Assembly (NCBI RefSeq): GCF_009828015.1
Contig: NZ_WTYG01000002.1
Location: forward strand, 186,001-250,000
Reading direction: 5' to 3'
DNA length: 64,000 bases
Origin: Qipengyuania citrea
Lineage (GTDB): Bacteria; Pseudomonadota; Alphaproteobacteria; Sphingomonadales; Sphingomonadaceae
A program made the translations under genes and the position numbers. Below are positions 1 to 10,488 of this stretch, piece after piece. Below the pieces are notes generated by a model that did not search any database, was not told where the DNA came from, and saw only the letters and a program-made list of their open reading frames with translations. The number at the start of each line of letters is the position of its first letter. Within the stretch, counting starts at the first letter, position 1.

Positions 1-882
1 ACGGCCGTCCCAGCGCGGATTGTCCGCGATCTGGCGTTCGAATTCGGCGCGGATCGGGCCGATCCGGGTCACCGGGTCGAGATAGAGCATCACCGAACCC
101 AGCAGCTGCGCGGTTTTCTTGGTCCAGTTCTCGAACGCGCCCTCGAGGAATTGCGATGTCGGCACGATCAGCCGCCGCTCGTCCCAGATCTTGACCACCA
201 CATAGGTCGTGCGGATGTCCTCGATCCGTCCCCATTCGCCTTCGACGATTACCACGTCATCGATATTGATCGGCTCGGTCAGCGCCATCTGCACGCCCGC
301 GATCAGCGATTTGAGCGCGGGCTGCGCGGCCGCGCCCACTGCGAGGCCCGCGAGGCCCGCCGAGGCGACCAGCGTCACCCCGATATCGCGCACGCCGGGG
401 ATCGACAGCAGCACCAGCCCGACGGTCACGAAGATGATGATGAAGGTCGCGATGCGGCTGAGCATGGTCAGCTTGGTGCGCTGGCGCCGGGCGGAGAGAT
501 TGTCCTCCACCGAGATATCCGCGCGCAGCTTCATCGCCTCGATCAGCGCCTGTAAGATCGCCAGCGCGATCCACCCGATCACCGCGGGCATGACAAAGCC
601 GGCGACGCGTTCCCACACGGTCTCGAAGGCGGGAATCTCGCGCGCGGTCAGCACCAGCGCCAGCGCGACCAGCGCAAAGCGCGTGGGCATGGCGAGCCGC
701 CGCACCAGCATCTCGTCCGCCTCGCTCCGCGTGCGTCCCACGACGCGGCGCAGCAGGCGGAACACCACCCAGTGCAGCAGCAGCGCGGCCAGCGTCGCGG
801 CCACGGCCAGCGCCAGCAGATTCCATGGATGCGGCAGGATCGCCGTCCCGCGGGCGGCGTAATCGGCAAGCGTATCGGTCAT
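1..882 (-). CDS. MscS-family mechanosensitive ion channel (3' end cut by window edge)
   Basis: The reading frame is open from an ATG at 882 down to base 1 with no stop, giving 294 codons of an incomplete protein. Hydrophobic segments lie near residues 15-40, 62-80 and 95-110. They are followed by the pore-helix region with the Gly/Ala pattern GLAGLAVGAAAQPALKSLIA, then a beta-domain start (DDVVIVEGEWGRIEDI, RRLIVPTSQF). This order is typical of MscS channels, which open under membrane tension to release solutes during hypo-osmotic shock. It is divergent from gor across about 155 bp that hold nothing else recognised. Confidence 0.92.
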   Translation of the reverse strand, partial: MTDTLADYAARGTAILPHPWNLLALAVAATLAALLLHWVVFRLLRRVVGRTRSEADEMLVRRLAMPTRFALVALALVLTAREIPAFETVWERVAGFVMPAVIGWIALAILQALIEAMKLRADISVEDNLSARRQRTKLTMLSRIATFIIIFVTVGLVLLSIPGVRDIGVTLVASAGLAGLAVGAAAQPALKSLIAGVQMALTEPINIDDVVIVEGEWGRIEDIRTTYVVVKIWDERRLIVPTSQFLEGAFENWTKKTAQLLGSVMLYLDPVTRIGPIRAEFERQIADNPRWDGR

Positions 883-1037
883 GCGGTCTCCCGTTGGATG
901 CATGCGGACAGGGCCGGCATCCCCTCCCAGGGACTTGCCCTTCCAACCCCGGTTCCCGCCGCGCGGTTCCCGCTTGCCTCTTGTGCCGCTGCGCGCGAGG
1001 CCCCAAGTGCGGCGCGCATTCACAACGGAGACAGGCT

Positions 1038-2402
<1,365 letters not shown>

Positions 2403-2492
2403 GACGCCGTCATCGGCCCCGCGCCCGCGCGGCGGGGAAGAGTCGACAGCTGCGCATTGCGAAGCGCTCGGCCCGGTGCTTAGGCCGGTACG

Positions 2493-3281
2493 ATGGAACA
2501 CCCGTCGTCCGCCAGCTTTACGCGCCCCAAGCACGTCGACATCGAACTCGTGTCGGTGGCTTATCGCAACCGCAGCTTTCCGATGCATATGCACGACCAG
2601 TATGTGGTGGGCGTGGTCGAAAGCGGCGGCGAAACCCTGACCATCGATGGCACCTCCTACGAGGTCGGCGAAGGCGACATGATCACGATCGATGCGGGCA
2701 CGGCGCATGCCAACGCCACGCTCGGAGACGCGACCTTGCGCTACCGGGTATTCTACATTCGCGCCGAGGTGGCATGGTCCTATGTCGGCCGCTCGGACCT
2801 GCTCTTCCCGGCACCGGTGCGCTGCGACCCCGCCTGCGCCCAGCGGCTGCTGGAACTGCACCGCTGGTTCGAAGCGGGGACCGGCGACAGGCTGGAAGAA
2901 GACACCGCGCTTGCGGAAATAGTCGGTATCGCGTTCGCCGCAGCTGTCGAACCGGATCGAGACGACCGGCTACCGGAGGCAGTTCGCCGGGCGAAGGGGT
3001 ATATCGACGCGCGCTATGACGAGAATTTCGGTCTCGATGAACTGGCCGATGCCGCGGGTGTGACCAAGTACCATCTGGCGCGGAGTTTCACGCGCGCGCA
3101 CGGTCTCAGCCCGCTTGCCTACCGCACCCAGCGGCGCATCCATGCGGCCAAGGAAATGGTGCTGGCGGGTGCGCCACTGGCCGATGTCGCATCCGATCTG
3201 GGTTTTGCGGACCAGAGCCATCTCACGCGCCAGTTCCAGAGCATGGTCGGAATCTCGCCCGCCCGCTATCGTGAGCAATGA
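2493..3281 (+). CDS. AraC-family transcriptional regulator
   Basis: A 262-aa protein with an N-terminal cupin-like ligand pocket (FPMHMHDQYVVG near residues 30-41, GEGDMITIDAGTAHA near 64-78). A C-terminal double helix-turn-helix covers about residues 165-262 (GLDELADAAGVTKYHLARSF, then LADVASDLGFADQSHLTRQF). This is the AraC ligand-responsive activator layout. Its target is not evident; no efflux or catabolic gene lies next to it. It follows gor on the same strand after 90 bp. Confidence 0.9.
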   Translation: MEHPSSASFTRPKHVDIELVSVAYRNRSFPMHMHDQYVVGVVESGGETLTIDGTSYEVGEGDMITIDAGTAHANATLGDATLRYRVFYIRAEVAWSYVGRSDLLFPAPVRCDPACAQRLLELHRWFEAGTGDRLEEDTALAEIVGIAFAAAVEPDRDDRLPEAVRRAKGYIDARYDENFGLDELADAAGVTKYHLARSFTRAHGLSPLAYRTQRRIHAAKEMVLAGAPLADVASDLGFADQSHLTRQFQSMVGISPARYREQ

Positions 3282-3344
3282 CGTTCAAGACAGGTCTGGA
3301 GCGCCCGACTAAGCCCCGTTGAAAGGCTTGTCAGGGACCATACC

Positions 3345-3971
3345 ATGAAGAATTTACGCTCGATTATCACCACTCGGCCGCAGACGCTGAAAACGGCTGC
3401 GCTGGCCGCAGTGGCCGCAGCCTGCGCTGCTCTCGCCGGTCCTGCGAACGCCGCAGCGGCGGGCCAGGACGTTGAAGCCAATCGCCAGGCCTCGGGTGAA
3501 GCCAGCAGCCCATACGCGACCTTCCTCGCGAATTATGTCGAATGGGTGAGAACCATCGAAATCGAGGGTCAGGCGCGCGGCATCGCGCTGACGCCGAAGC
3601 AGGTCGAGCTGGCCACCCGGATCGGGATCGAGCATCCGGAAAAAGTGCGGCTGGTATACGTCGACGAAATACCCTTTCCATCGGAAGATCCGCAAATGCG
3701 CAAGATCGGCGAGGAGCTGGGCTTTGTCGGACCGGGTATCACCAATAACGCGCAGGCGTTCGGTTATACCATCTGGGTGCGCAACGGTTTCGACCTGACA
3801 TGGCCGATGCTCGCCCACGAACTGGTCCATGTGCAGCAGATCGAGCGCAATGCGAGTTTCGGCGCCTTCGTGGAAAAATACATGAAGCAACTCATGGCTC
3901 ACGGGCACGAAGACATGCCGCTCGAGGTCGAAGCCTACGAAGCCAATCGGATCCACGCCTCGCAACCCTGA
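3345..3971 (+). CDS. secreted HExxH-motif protein, putative metallopeptidase
   Basis: A 208-aa protein with a long Tat/Sec-like signal region (positive N-terminus, Ala-rich core to about residue 38, cleavage near PANA-AAAG). It carries H158-E159-L-V-H162 (AHELVHVQQ), the zinc-binding HExxH signature, and a downstream Glu-rich EVEAYEANR (residues 194-202) that could give a third metal ligand. The layout resembles small periplasmic zinc peptidase-like proteins. The family was not identified, so the substrate is unknown and catalysis is inferred from the motif only. Confidence 0.75.
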   Translation: MKNLRSIITTRPQTLKTAALAAVAAACAALAGPANAAAAGQDVEANRQASGEASSPYATFLANYVEWVRTIEIEGQARGIALTPKQVELATRIGIEHPEKVRLVYVDEIPFPSEDPQMRKIGEELGFVGPGITNNAQAFGYTIWVRNGFDLTWPMLAHELVHVQQIERNASFGAFVEKYMKQLMAHGHEDMPLEVEAYEANRIHASQP

Positions 3972-4075
3972 GACGTGCCGGTCCGCCTGCCGCAATGCCC
4001 CGCGACCCGATTGCGCCTGCTGCGTTCCCGGCCTAGCGTGGCGCGGTTCAGCGGCGGATGACAAGGGGAACTTGC

Positions 4076-4477
4076 GTGAAGGGTTATTGCGACAATATCG
4101 AGCGGCGGACTGTCGAAAACGACAACTTCCGCCAGGTTCTCTACACCGGCGAGCATCTGCAACTCGTGGTGATGACGCTGCCGCCGGGCTGCGATATAGG
4201 CGAGGAGGTCCATGACGACCGCGACCAGTTCTTCCGCTTCGAGGAAGGCAAGGGCGTGGTCGATATCGACGGCGTCGAGAACCCGGTCGAGGATGATTTC
4301 GCGGTGATCGTGCCGGCCGGCGCGCGGCACAATGTCCGCAACACCGGCAGCGAACCGCTGCGCCTCTATACCGTTTACGGTCCGCCCGAGCATATGGACG
4401 GCGTGGTCCATGCGACCAAGGCCGATGCCGAGGCGCGCCATCACGACGAGGAATGGGACGGCGGCACCACCGAGTGA
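4076..4477 (+). CDS. small cupin-domain protein, GTG start
   Basis: A 133-aa single-domain cupin. The two cupin motifs are visible as GCDIGEEVHDDRDQFFRFEEG and the later PAGARHNVRN, which together form a metal site in a beta-barrel. An ATG at 4058 is in frame, but the GTG at 4076 is preferred: AAGGGGA (4063-4069) is a Shine-Dalgarno placed for it, and cupins of this type usually begin MKGY. The biochemical role is unknown. Confidence 0.82.
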   Translation: MKGYCDNIERRTVENDNFRQVLYTGEHLQLVVMTLPPGCDIGEEVHDDRDQFFRFEEGKGVVDIDGVENPVEDDFAVIVPAGARHNVRNTGSEPLRLYTVYGPPEHMDGVVHATKADAEARHHDEEWDGGTTE

Positions 4478-4532
4478 TACGCTGCCCGCCGCAGCAGCGC
4501 AGGCGCATAGTCCGATCGCAGGAGCACGACAT

Positions 4533-5096
4533 ATGACCAGCACGCCCGATGCCTTTCGCATCCGCGAGGCTGTCGCCTATTTCGACGCCAGCACGGATCT
4601 CGAGGAAGCGATCGACGAGCTGCTCAGTTCGGGTTTCGACCGCGCGGAAATCAGCCTGCTGGCGACCGAGAGGGCGGTCGAGGACCAGCTTGGTCACCGC
4701 TATCACAAGGTTGCCGAGCTGGAGGACGATCCCGCCGTGCCGCGCGCGATCTACATTCCCAGGGAAGCGATCGGCGAGGCACAGGGCGCACTGGTCGCCA
4801 CGCCGCTCTACCTGGCGGCGATGACCGCGATCGGCGGTATCGTGGCCTCGGGTGGCTCGCTGCTGGCAGTGATCGTCGGCGCGGCGGTTGCAGGCGGGGC
4901 AGGGCGCGCGCTGGGCGCCGGGGTGGCCCGATTGGTGGGTGACCGGCACGCCGAAAACCTGCAGAACCAGCTTGAACATGGCGGGCTGCTGCTCTGGGTG
5001 CGCACCTGGGACAGCGGCGACGAACAACGCGCGGTCGACATCCTGACGAAGCATTCGGGGCACGATGTCCATGTGCATGGCTCGCCGCAGAACTGA
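4533..5096 (+). CDS. hypothetical glycine-zipper membrane protein, stress-like
   Basis: A 187-aa protein starting at ATG 4533 with GGAG at 4521-4524. The first 80 residues are soluble with a DLEEAIDELLSSGFDRAEISLLA helix-strand pattern seen in general-stress domains that sense or bind an effector. Residues of about 90-130 are Gly/Ala-rich hydrophobic segments (AAMTAIGGIVASGGSLLAVI and following). The C-terminus is soluble and ends HVHVHGSPQN. No family name can be assigned confidently. It is followed after 21 bp by another small membrane-anchored protein and the DUF389 gene, suggesting one cluster. Confidence 0.75.
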   Translation: MTSTPDAFRIREAVAYFDASTDLEEAIDELLSSGFDRAEISLLATERAVEDQLGHRYHKVAELEDDPAVPRAIYIPREAIGEAQGALVATPLYLAAMTAIGGIVASGGSLLAVIVGAAVAGGAGRALGAGVARLVGDRHAENLQNQLEHGGLLLWVRTWDSGDEQRAVDILTKHSGHDVHVHGSPQN

Positions 5097-5117
5097 CCGC
5101 TTGATGGGAGAATTACA

Positions 5118-5354
5118 GTGATCGGGAAGATGGTGGCACTCGGGCTCGCAGGGCTTGCCGGATACGCGCTGTTCAAGCGCAAGGATGCATCCCGCAATGC
5201 TGCCTTTGCGGAAGACCAGCCGCATAATTTCCATACCGACGTGCGCGATGCCGGACCCGGCGCTATGCGCGACCCGGAGGCGCGCGAATGGACCGAGACC
5301 GACGAGGATCTCGACGAAAGCTTCCCCGCAAGCGATCCGCCGGGTGGCTATTGA
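5118..5354 (+). CDS. small protein with DESFPASDPPG tail, GTG start
   Basis: A 78-aa protein with an N-terminal hydrophobic segment (MVALGLAGLAGYALF, residues 5-19) and an acidic C-terminus ending in LDESFPASDPPGGY. A [L]-D-[E]-[S/T]-FPASDPP tail recurs in many small alphaproteobacterial proteins, sometimes called a stress-associated motif; its function is not known to me. The GTG start at 5118 has GGGAG at 5106-5110. It lies 21 bp after the preceding gene and 29 bp before the DUF389 gene, consistent with cotranscription. Confidence 0.75.
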   Translation: MIGKMVALGLAGLAGYALFKRKDASRNAAFAEDQPHNFHTDVRDAGPGAMRDPEAREWTETDEDLDESFPASDPPGGY

Positions 5355-5383
5355 CCCGCGCGGGCGATAACCCGGTGAATTGA

Positions 5384-6436
5384 ATGGCGGCCAGGCTCGT
5401 CCAGATATACCTGCCCGAAGACCGGGTCCGCGATCTGGAGATGATCCTCGCTCGCCACACGCGGCGGTTCTGGCGGGAAACCGTGCCCGGGGCGCAGGAA
5501 AAATGCACCTGCATCGTCCAGCAACGCTATACCGAACGCCTGCTCGCCGATCTGGACGAGGCCTTCGCAGACCTGCCCGACTTCTCCGCGCTCGTGTCCG
5601 AGCTGCAGGCGGTCCTTCCGGTGGTCGAAGAAACGCCGGTCACCGAATTGCCGCTGTCGCCCGACCTGCCGACCCCCACGCGGATCGAGCGGTTCTTCAG
5701 CCGCGATCGGCTCAGCACCGACGAACTCTACGACGACATCGAGGAAAGCCTGCATCCCGGGCCTGCCTATTTGCTGACGGTCACGCTGTCGGCGATCATC
5801 GCCGGCCTGGGGATGCGCAGCGGGCAGACCGCGGTGGTCATCGGCGCAATGATCATTGCGCCGCTGCTCGGGCCGACGATGGGGTTGGCGCTGGCGGCCA
5901 CGGTCGGCAATTGGAAGCTGGGCCGGCAGGCGGCCGCGACGCTCGCCATCGGCTGCGTCCTCGCAGTGCTCGCGGGTGTCGTCCTCGGCATTACGGTGGC
6001 AATCGATCCGCTGGTGCCCGAATTGAAGAACCGCACGCTGGTCCAGCCCGCCGATATCGCGCTGGCGCTGGCCTGCGGTGCCGCGGGCGTGCTGGCGTTC
6101 AGTCGCGGCGCCTCGCTTGCGCTGGTCGGGGTGATGATCGCCGTCGCGCTGGTTCCGCCCCTGACCGCAGCAGGCATCTATACCGGTGCGGGCATTCCCG
6201 AAGCGAGCGCCAACGCGCTGTTCCTGTTCACCGTCAACCTCGTCTGCGTCAATGTCGCGGGGATCGCGATGTTCTTGTTCCAGGGCCTGCCGCCGACCAG
6301 CTGGCGGATGACCAGCGGGATCATGCTGGTGTGGGTGGTGTTGCTGATCCTGCTGATGTCGATGATGGCGGGGCGGATTTTCCTCGGCTTCGGTTCGTGG
6401 GACTTCGTTATGGACTACCTGACCGCCAGCCGCTGA
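5384..6436 (+). CDS. DUF389 family (TIGR00341-like) membrane protein
   Basis: A 350-aa protein with an N-terminal soluble domain of about 110 residues (starting with a VQIYLPEDRVRDLE ferredoxin-like strand-helix) followed by about 8 hydrophobic segments. The family hallmark GMRSGQTAVVIGAMIIAPLL and later ALVGVMIAVALVPPLTAAGI are both visible. DUF389 proteins are inner-membrane proteins of uncertain transport function. It probably ends the operon-like run from 4533. Confidence 0.88.
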   Translation: MAARLVQIYLPEDRVRDLEMILARHTRRFWRETVPGAQEKCTCIVQQRYTERLLADLDEAFADLPDFSALVSELQAVLPVVEETPVTELPLSPDLPTPTRIERFFSRDRLSTDELYDDIEESLHPGPAYLLTVTLSAIIAGLGMRSGQTAVVIGAMIIAPLLGPTMGLALAATVGNWKLGRQAAATLAIGCVLAVLAGVVLGITVAIDPLVPELKNRTLVQPADIALALACGAAGVLAFSRGASLALVGVMIAVALVPPLTAAGIYTGAGIPEASANALFLFTVNLVCVNVAGIAMFLFQGLPPTSWRMTSGIMLVWVVLLILLMSMMAGRIFLGFGSWDFVMDYLTASR

Positions 6437-6563
6437 ACGGTGGGGATTGCCGCCGCGATGGCGAACGGCGGCTGCGCTGGGGCCGTGTGGCACACCTGCC
6501 CGGGGGACCTGGCAGCGGACCAATAAACCTAGGCCCGGCGGATTTCCCTGCTATCGGTGCGGG

Positions 6564-7649
6564 ATGACACCACGTCTCCATCCCCGGGAAGAAGAACGGC
6601 TGCGCGAGCTGCGCCGCTACAATATCCTCGATACCGAGCGTGAACGCGATTTCGACGATCTGGTCGAGATCGCGTCGCAGATCTGCGAGGTCCCGGTTTC
6701 GGTCGTCAATTTCATCGACGAGGGCCGGCAGTGGTTCAAGGCCGAGGTCGGGCTGGGCGTGCGCTCCACCCCGATCGAAACCAGCCTGTGCGGGCATGTG
6801 ATCCTCGAAGGCGATTTCGTCGAGATCCCCGACACGCTGAAAGACGAGCGCATGGCCGACAACCCGCTGTGCACCGAAGAGCCCGGTTTCCGGTTCTACG
6901 CCGGCGCGGTGCTGCGCACCGAGAAGGGGCTGCCGCTGGGGACGCTGTGCGTGCTCGATCACAAGCCGCGCACGCTCACGCCGCACCAGCGCCGCGTGCT
7001 CGAGGTGTTGTCCAAGCACGTGATGCGCGAACTCGAACTCCGGCTTGCGCTGGCGCAGGAACAAACGCTCCGGCGCGAGGTCGACCACCGGGTCAAGAAC
7101 TCGCTTGCCTCGATCGGGGCACTGCTGTCGATGAAGGCGCAGCGGGCAACCGACGAAGCGGTACAGACCGCGCTCGAAGACGCCAGCATCCGTATCCGCT
7201 CGCTCTCGTCGCTGCATGCCGAACTGCACGATCTGGCGCAGGGCGAGCGGGTGGAACTGCGCTCGCTTTTCGAACGGATCGAACGCGATCTGCGCCAGCT
7301 GCTGCCCGACGGGATCAGGCTGGTGATCGAGGTCGGCAACGACCGCGTCTCGCCCAGCCTCGCCAATGCGCTGCTGCTGATCGTGAACGAATTCGTGTCG
7401 AACAGCGTCAAGCACGGGCTGCAGGACCGCAGCGGATCGATCGCCATCGCCATCCGCGCGGGCGACGACGGCTGGTCGATCGCCTGCAGCGACGATGGCA
7501 GTGCCACCAGTGCGGATGCCGAACGCGCGGCGCTGGCCAAGGGGCTGGGCACGCGTGTCATCCAGTCGCTCGCCTCATCCTTCGGCGTGGCGCCCGACTG
7601 GAGCGCAAACGGGTCGGGGATGCACCTGAGGATCGACGCCGCGGCCTAG
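6564..7649 (+). CDS. GAF-domain sensor histidine kinase of the HWE/HisKA_2 type
   Basis: A 361-aa soluble kinase. A GAF domain spans about residues 20-155 (VPVSVVNFIDEGRQWFKAEV; TSLCGHVI; LGTLCVLD). The dimerisation box has the phosphoacceptor H175 in REVDHRVKNSLA. The ATPase N-box is N275-E-F-V-S-N280, with a degenerate C-terminal G-box. Members usually feed light, redox or general stress signals into PhyR-type or response-regulator pathways in alphaproteobacteria. No response regulator lies beside it. The ATG at 6564 follows GCGGG; longer upstream frame is composition noise. Confidence 0.9.
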   Translation: MTPRLHPREEERLRELRRYNILDTERERDFDDLVEIASQICEVPVSVVNFIDEGRQWFKAEVGLGVRSTPIETSLCGHVILEGDFVEIPDTLKDERMADNPLCTEEPGFRFYAGAVLRTEKGLPLGTLCVLDHKPRTLTPHQRRVLEVLSKHVMRELELRLALAQEQTLRREVDHRVKNSLASIGALLSMKAQRATDEAVQTALEDASIRIRSLSSLHAELHDLAQGERVELRSLFERIERDLRQLLPDGIRLVIEVGNDRVSPSLANALLLIVNEFVSNSVKHGLQDRSGSIAIAIRAGDDGWSIACSDDGSATSADAERAALAKGLGTRVIQSLASSFGVAPDWSANGSGMHLRIDAAA

Positions 7650-7657
7650 GCGGGCTG

Positions 7658-8773
7658 CTATGCCGGCGGCGTTCGGAGGCGTTCCACTGCCAGCATCGCG
7701 CGGGTCACGCCCACCGCGCGCAGCTCCTCGGGCCACGGCCCGCCGGTCGCGGCCGCTTCCACGGCCAGCGCCATGGCGGGCGAGGTCTGCAGGCCGAACC
7801 CGCCCTGTCCCGCCAGCCAGAAGAAACCCGGCGCTTGCCGGTCGAAGCCCGCCACGGGCAGCCGGTCGGGGGCAAAGTTCCTGAGACCCGCCCATTTGCT
7901 CGCCAGCTGCCGGATTGTCAGCGTGGTGGCCTGTTCGACATTCCACGCCGCCAGCGCGACGTCTTCCTCTTCGGGCTGCGCGTCGCAGGGCGCGCTCGGG
8001 CCTTCGTCCATCGGGCTGGCGAGCAGCCGGCCATTGCCCTCGGGCTCGAGATAGAAGCCGGGGCCCACGGTCTTGGTGAAGGGCCAGTCGCGCACCGCAT
8101 GCTCGGTATCGAAAGTGATCACCGTGCGCCGCAGCGGGGTGATGCCCAGCGGCGCGATACCGCCCAGCGCCGCGACCGGGTCGGCCCAGGCGCCCGCGGC
8201 ATTGACCACCACGCGTGCGCTGTAGCTTGCCCCCGGCGTATCGGCAGTCCAGCGCTCGCCCGCGCGCGCCAGTCGCTCCACCGGGACGCCGTTCGCCAGT
8301 TCGCCCCCGCGCGCCAGCAGCTCCTTGCGATGCGCCTCGAGCATGGCATGCGCGTCGAGCTTGCGCGCATGCCGGTCGAGCAGCGCGCCGCTGATGCCGC
8401 CGTCGCCCTCGCGCAGCACCGGGGTGAACGCGCGCGCTTCGGCAGGCGCCAGCCGTTCGACGCGCGGCTCCCATTCGCGGTAATTGGCTTCCAGCCTGTC
8501 GAGCGCCGCTTCCTGCCCTTCAAGCGCGATGAACAGCGCGGGATGCGGCGTTGCCCCGGGTTCGGCCAGCAGCGGCATGCTCGCCGCGGTCAGCGCGCGC
8601 ACCAGCCAGGCGTCCATGTCGAAATGCGCGAAGGCGGCGCTGCGGCCCGAGGAATGCACACCGGGCGCGGCTTCGGCCTCGACCACCTGCGTGGTACCGT
8701 GCCGTGCCAGCCGTGCGGCGGAGGACAGCCCCGCGATCCCGGCGCCCACCACGAGGAAATCGACCTGTTTCAT
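7658..8773 (-). CDS. FAD-dependent amino-acid oxidase-like oxidoreductase (DAO family)
   Basis: A 371-aa protein opening with the dinucleotide-binding VVGAGIAGLSSA (GAGIAG at residues 10-15). It continues with the DAO-fold pieces VVNAAGAWADPVAALGG and a C-terminal FFWLAGQGGFGLQTSPAMA that closes the flavin site. It probably oxidises a small amine or amino acid; the substrate cannot be read. The ATG at 8773 begins the conserved FAD motif; earlier codons are not conserved-looking. It faces the kinase gene tail-to-tail with 8 bp between stops and diverges from the next reductase. Confidence 0.88.
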   Translation of the reverse strand: MKQVDFLVVGAGIAGLSSAARLARHGTTQVVEAEAAPGVHSSGRSAAFAHFDMDAWLVRALTAASMPLLAEPGATPHPALFIALEGQEAALDRLEANYREWEPRVERLAPAEARAFTPVLREGDGGISGALLDRHARKLDAHAMLEAHRKELLARGGELANGVPVERLARAGERWTADTPGASYSARVVVNAAGAWADPVAALGGIAPLGITPLRRTVITFDTEHAVRDWPFTKTVGPGFYLEPEGNGRLLASPMDEGPSAPCDAQPEEEDVALAAWNVEQATTLTIRQLASKWAGLRNFAPDRLPVAGFDRQAPGFFWLAGQGGFGLQTSPAMALAVEAAATGGPWPEELRAVGVTRAMLAVERLRTPPA

Positions 8774-8844
8774 AGCGACTCCGTTGCCCGCTGCAGCCAT
8801 TCTGCCTAGTCTCGCGCCTAGCAAAACAGCGGGGGCGCAGACAG

Positions 8845-9864
8845 ATGGCAATGACGATCCTGGTGACCGGGGGCACCGGCTATATCGGCGGCGAGGTGAT
8901 CGAGCAGCTGCTGGCGCGCGGGCACAGCGTCCACACCACGGTCCGCGATGCCGCGAAGAGCGAACCGCGGCTGCGCGCGCGCTGGAACGATGCGGGTGAG
9001 CGGCTGAAGGTGTTCCAGGCCGATCTGCTCGACGATGCCGGCTGGGCCGAGGCCAATGCCGGCTGCGACGCGGTGGCGCATGTCGCCTCGCCGTTTCCGC
9101 TGGCGACGCCCCGGGACAAGGACGAGCTGGTGGTGCCCGCGCGCGAAGGCACGCTGCGCGCGCTCGATTTCGCGCACCGCGCGGGCATCACGCGCTTCGT
9201 CCAGACCAGCAGCGCAGCCGCGATCGCCTATGGCCAGCCGGACAAGGACCATTTCACCCATCTCGACTGGACCGACCTGACCGCCGGCGTGCCGCCCTAT
9301 ATCGAGAGCAAGACCGTGGCCGAACGCGCCGCGCGCGACTGGGTCGCGATGCACGCGCCGGGCATGGCATTCTGCTCGATCAATCCGGTGGCGGTGTTCG
9401 GTCCCGTCCATGACGACGACCTGTCGACCAGCGTCGCGATGGTGAAGAAGATCATCGACGGTTCGATCCCGCTGTTGCCCGACATGGGAATCTGCGTGAC
9501 CGACGTGCGCGATGTGGCCGAAGCGCATGTCCGCGCGCTCGAGGCCCCGGCACAGCAGGTTCGCGGCGAGCGTTTCCCGACCAGCCAGAAATTCCTCTGG
9601 CTGCGCGAAATGGCGGCGATCATCCGCCAGCGCGTGCCCGAGCATGCGGGCAGGGTGCCGAGACGCGGCATGCCCAACTGGCTGGTGCACATGCTTGCGC
9701 CCTTCATGGACGAAATGAAGCAGGTGCGCGGCGAGCTCGGCAATGTCCGCGACGTTTCCGGTCGCCACACCGAAGAGGTGCTCGGCTTCACCTTCATCGC
9801 CGCCGAACAGACGCTGGAGGACACCGTGCGGAGCCTCGCGGCAAAGGGCATCGTCACGCACTGA
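8845..9864 (+). CDS. NAD(P)-dependent epimerase/reductase, dihydroflavonol-reductase-like SDR
   Basis: A 339-aa extended SDR. The Rossmann motif is TGGTGYIG (residues 8-15), the catalytic pair is Y152 and K156 in YIESK, and TSSAAA precedes it at about 121-126 as the Ser partner. Sequences such as VAHVASPFPL and INPVAVFGPV are characteristic of the aldehyde-reductase / dihydroflavonol-4-reductase branch. It likely reduces a ketone or aldehyde using NADPH; the true substrate is unknown. Confidence 0.87.
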   Translation: MAMTILVTGGTGYIGGEVIEQLLARGHSVHTTVRDAAKSEPRLRARWNDAGERLKVFQADLLDDAGWAEANAGCDAVAHVASPFPLATPRDKDELVVPAREGTLRALDFAHRAGITRFVQTSSAAAIAYGQPDKDHFTHLDWTDLTAGVPPYIESKTVAERAARDWVAMHAPGMAFCSINPVAVFGPVHDDDLSTSVAMVKKIIDGSIPLLPDMGICVTDVRDVAEAHVRALEAPAQQVRGERFPTSQKFLWLREMAAIIRQRVPEHAGRVPRRGMPNWLVHMLAPFMDEMKQVRGELGNVRDVSGRHTEEVLGFTFIAAEQTLEDTVRSLAAKGIVTH

Positions 9865-9939
9865 CGGGGGCATTGCATTGCCAGTCCGCCGGGGCTTCGG
9901 CACAAGACGCATGAAACGAATCGTTGACGGGAAATAGAC

Positions 9940-10488
9940 ATGAACATGCTGGCGTCGCGCGGGCAGCTGCGCGCAAGTTTCCTTCGCTGGGCGCTCTTCA
10001 CCGTGCCGCTCTGCGTGCTGCTCGGCTTTCTGTCCGGCCAGCTGGGCAGCCCCGACACCGCGTGGTTCCAGTCGCTCGTCAAGCCCGGCATCTATCCCGA
10101 ACCCAAGTGGTTCGGCATCGTCTGGACGATCCTCTATGTCATGATGGGCTTCGCGCTGGCTCTGGTCGCCTCGGCATGGGGCGCGCGCGGCCGCACTGCG
10201 GCGCTGTGGGTCTTCGCCGTGCATTTCGCACTCAACCTCGCGTGGAGCTATGTCTTCTTCGGCGCACAGCAGATCAGCGGGGCGCTGGCACTGCTGGTGG
10301 CGATCGTGCTGACGTTGCTGGTGGTGATCGCACTGTTCTGGCGCGTCCGCCGGCTCGCCGCCGTGCTGCTGCTGCCCTATCTCACCTGGGTCTGCTTCGC
10401 CACCGCGCTGAATTACCAGTTCCTCCAGCTCAATCCGCAAGCCGATGGCGGCACGCCCGAAGGCGCGGTCGAGCGGGTAAGGATCTAG
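9940..10488 (+). CDS. tspO: TspO/MBR-family tryptophan-rich sensory protein
   Basis: A 182-aa integral membrane protein with five hydrophobic segments. TspO hallmarks are WFQSLVKPGIYPEPKWFG near residue 42, ALNLAWSYVFFGAQQ in the middle, and WVCFATALNYQFLQLNP near the end. TspO proteins bind tetrapyrroles and in alphaproteobacteria modulate photosynthesis or porphyrin-related gene expression. No bacteriochlorophyll gene is visible here. It follows the SDR gene after 75 bp. Confidence 0.92.
   Translation: MNMLASRGQLRASFLRWALFTVPLCVLLGFLSGQLGSPDTAWFQSLVKPGIYPEPKWFGIVWTILYVMMGFALALVASAWGARGRTAALWVFAVHFALNLAWSYVFFGAQQISGALALLVAIVLTLLVVIALFWRVRRLAAVLLLPYLTWVCFATALNYQFLQLNPQADGGTPEGAVERVRI

Noticed and set aside
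3354..5234. 626-codon minus-strand frame across several plus-strand genes
   Set aside because: It crosses the stops and starts of at least three genes with good ribosome sites and shows no recognisable domain.
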